Assembly: GCA_023101725.1 (NCBI GenBank)
Contig: JALJCO010012637.1
Coordinates: 1 to 64,000, forward strand
From: Atherinomorus stipes
Lineage: Eukaryota > Chordata > Actinopteri > Atheriniformes > Atherinidae
DNA length: 64,000 nt
Reading direction: 5' to 3'
The notes under the pieces: generated by a model
Told to the model about the DNA's origin: nothing
The model's database searches: none
Seen by the model: the letters and a program-made list of their open reading frames with translations, nothing else
In this document: positions 62,078 through 64,000 of the stretch, in pieces
Position numbering within the stretch: the first letter of the stretch is position 1
How the letters are laid out: each line of letters begins with the position of its first letter
Position numbers and translations under genes: made by a program

Positions 62078-63651
62078 CAGGTAGTACCCAAAAAATTAGA
62101 ATATCCTGAAAAAATTCACGTGTTTCCGTAATTCAACTTAAAAGGTGCAATTTACATGTTGTATAGACAATATGTGAATCAATATATTTCAAGCTTTTAT
62201 TTGTTTAGATGTTGCTAATCAGAAGTTTCAGCTTAAGAAAACTTCTAAATAAAAAACTCTAAAAATGAGATTACTGGGAAAAGCTCCAGTATTGTAGGCT
62301 CAGAGTGTCACAGTCTAATCAGATAAGTAATCCAAAACACCTCCATAAGTACCCTGAGCCTTTAAAAAGTCCCTGTCTTGGTTTAGAAGAATTCACAATC
62401 ATGGGGAAGACTGCTGATCTGACAGTTGTGCAGAAAACCATCATTGACTCCCTGCACAAGGTGGGAAAGACACAAAAAGTGATAGCAAAAGAAGCTGGTT
62501 GTTCTCTGAGTGCTGTCTCAAAGCACATTAATGGACAGTTAAGTGGAAGGAAGAAGTGTGGAAGAAAACGGTGTTCAAGCCGGAGGGCTGATAGCAGCTT
62601 AGAGAAGATGGTCAGGAAAGGGCCATTCAAAAGTGTGGAGGACTTCATAAGAAATGGACTGAGGCTGGAGTTACTGCTTCAAGAGAAACAACACGCAGGC
62701 GGATGCTGGGCATGGGCTTCAAATGTCGAATTCCTGTTGTCAAGCCACTCCTCAACAGCAAGCAACGTCAGAAGCGCCTTAGCTGGGCTAGAGAAAAGAA
62801 GGACTGGTCTGTTGCCCAGTGGTCAAAGTCCTCTTTTCTGATGAGAGCAAGTTTTGCATCTCATTTGGAAACAAAGCTCCCAGAGTCTGGAGGAAGACCT
62901 GAGGCGCTAAATAGAAGATGCATGAAGTCCAGTGTTAAGTTTCCCTGTCTGTGATGACCTGGGGATCCATGTCAGCTGCTGGTCTTGGTCCTCTGTGCTT
63001 CATCAAGTCTACCAGGACATTTTGGAGCACTTCATGCTTGCTTCAGTGGACCAGCTGTATGGGGATACAGACTTCATATTCCAGCAGGACTTGGCACCTG
63101 CCCACACTGCCAAAACTACAAACTCCTGGTTAAGCAACCATGGGATCACCATGCTTGATTGGTCCACAAACTCACCTGACCTGAACCCCATTGAAAATCT
63201 GTGGGGCATTGTCAAGAAAAAGCTGAACGGGAAGTGACCAAACAATAAAGAAGAGCTCAGGGCTGTGACTGAAGCATGTTTGTCTTCCATAACACCTGAG
63301 AAATGCCACAAGCTGGTAGCATCCATGCCACGCCGGGTTAAGGCAGTCATTAAAGGGGCCCCCACCAAGTACTAAGTACAGATGCAAGATTATACTTTGG
63401 GAGGCCTGATATTTTTGTATTTAAAACTCTTCTCTGACTGATTTCATGCAGTATTCTAATTTTTTGAGTTTTCAGATTTAAGGTTTTCTTAAGCTGCAAC
63501 TTCTAATCAGCAACATCCAAACAAATAAAAGCTTGAAATATATTGATTCACATATTATTTGTCTATACAATATGTAAATTGCACCTTTTAAGTCGAATTA
63601 TGGCAATACATGAGCTTTTTCAAGATATTCTGATTTTTTGGGTAGTACCTG
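62078..63651 (+). mobile_element. Tc1/mariner transposon with about 165-bp terminal inverted repeats
   Basis: Flanked by TA (62076-62077, 63652-63653). The ends caggtagtacccaaaaaatt and complement caggtactacccaaaaaatc continue as inverted repeats of about 165 bp (tcaatatatttcaagctttt on both sides). The only cargo is a transposase pseudogene. Confidence 0.93.
62401..63375 (+). pseudogene. Tc1-like transposase, frameshifted
   Basis: Begins at ATG 62401 (MGKTADLTVVQK). The helix-turn-helix KVIAKEAGCSLSAVSKHI is followed by a basic GRKKCGRKR stretch. The frame is then lost near 62690-62700 and again near 62830 and 62930. The C-terminal catalytic part is recognisable as FIFQQDLAPAHTAK and NSPDLNPIENLWGIVKKKL, the DD34E-type D and E residues of Tc1 enzymes. 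A TGA at 63235-63237 interrupts it, and homology resumes to KGAPTKY and a TAA at 63373-63375. A cut-and-paste transposase now dead in this copy. Confidence 0.9.
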
Positions 63652-63653
63652 TA

Positions 63654-64000
63654 TATTATGGCAAAGCTTTAACTCCAGCAATATATATCTGGTTTCATTA
63701 TTTATATTGCATTAATGATTTTAAAATCAGTAATGCAAAGATCCACATGTGTACAAGACTAATCTACATTATAATGCTTTATTCTACTTTCATATTGTAT
63801 GTGTTTACTCTGGTTTGTTTATTTTATTTGTGAAGTATATGGATTCCTGAAAGGTGCTTTTAAATAGAAATCTATTATTACTATTATCAGATTGTGTGTA
63901 TTAATTAGAAAAATCTATTTAATTTAACACTACTTATCTTATTCAAAAAAATTTAACTCACTTTTAACTGTGTTGTTTTGTTTATAACTGCCTTTTTTCA
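63654..64000. other. Gene-free end of the window
   Basis: AT-rich sequence with no recognisable gene or repeat terminus. Confidence 0.5.

Overview
The window is vertebrate nuclear DNA, almost certainly from a teleost fish. It holds spliced genes with GT-AG introns, conserved vertebrate gene families, many Tc1/mariner and hAT elements of fish type, a LINE fragment, a class I-like endogenous retrovirus and a fish-type TRIM pair. I saw no bacterial operon, CRISPR array or prokaryotic signal.

Layout. (1) 1-8069 is a complete provirus in minus orientation, with two 643-bp LTRs, a primer-binding site and a polypurine tract. Its RNase H-integrase frame is open, but gag, protease-RT and env are broken. 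It sits in the last codons of a decayed TRIM gene (8070-9688). (2) 9.7-19 kb holds a Tc1 fossil, a LINE reverse-transcriptase fossil, a second TRIM gene that lacks exactly its RING domain (13375-14730, minus), a mariner-like hairpin, an hAT element with a perfect 8-bp target duplication and a nested set of DNA transposons. (3) 19266-26308 (minus) is GLT8D2, a GT8 glycosyltransferase, resolved here into nine coding exons (361 aa). (4) 29386-33310 (plus) is ANKRD16 in seven coding exons (367 aa), with an intron-containing tRNA-Tyr(GUA) gene in its first intron. (5) 35047-45960 (plus) is GDI2 in ten exons (447 aa). (6) 47248-49549 and 49896-53816 (plus) are two head-to-tail ASB13 genes of six exons each (287 and 280 aa). 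(7) 54-64 kb has no recognisable gene and holds Tc1-like elements, an AT microsatellite and a strange purine/homopolymer block.

For the ANKRD16, GDI2 and two ASB13 models, and for GLT8D2, every splice junction was placed by eye. In each case the exon lengths sum to a multiple of three and the protein length is close to its human relative. ANKRD16, GDI2 and ASB13 are also neighbours in human (10p15), so this block is old synteny.

The genes are not one pathway. GLT8D2 is a predicted secretory-pathway transferase, ANKRD16 acts in translation fidelity with alanyl-tRNA synthetase, GDI2 recycles Rab GTPases, ASB13 is a Cullin-5 substrate receptor, and TRIMs are ubiquitin ligases often linked to antiviral defence. 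The points most worth a second look are four: the retrovirus whose LTR ends a TRIM reading frame, the RING-less TRIM beside it, the near-identical LTRs around a dead pol, and the ASB13 pair in which each copy has lost a different half of the SOCS-box signature.
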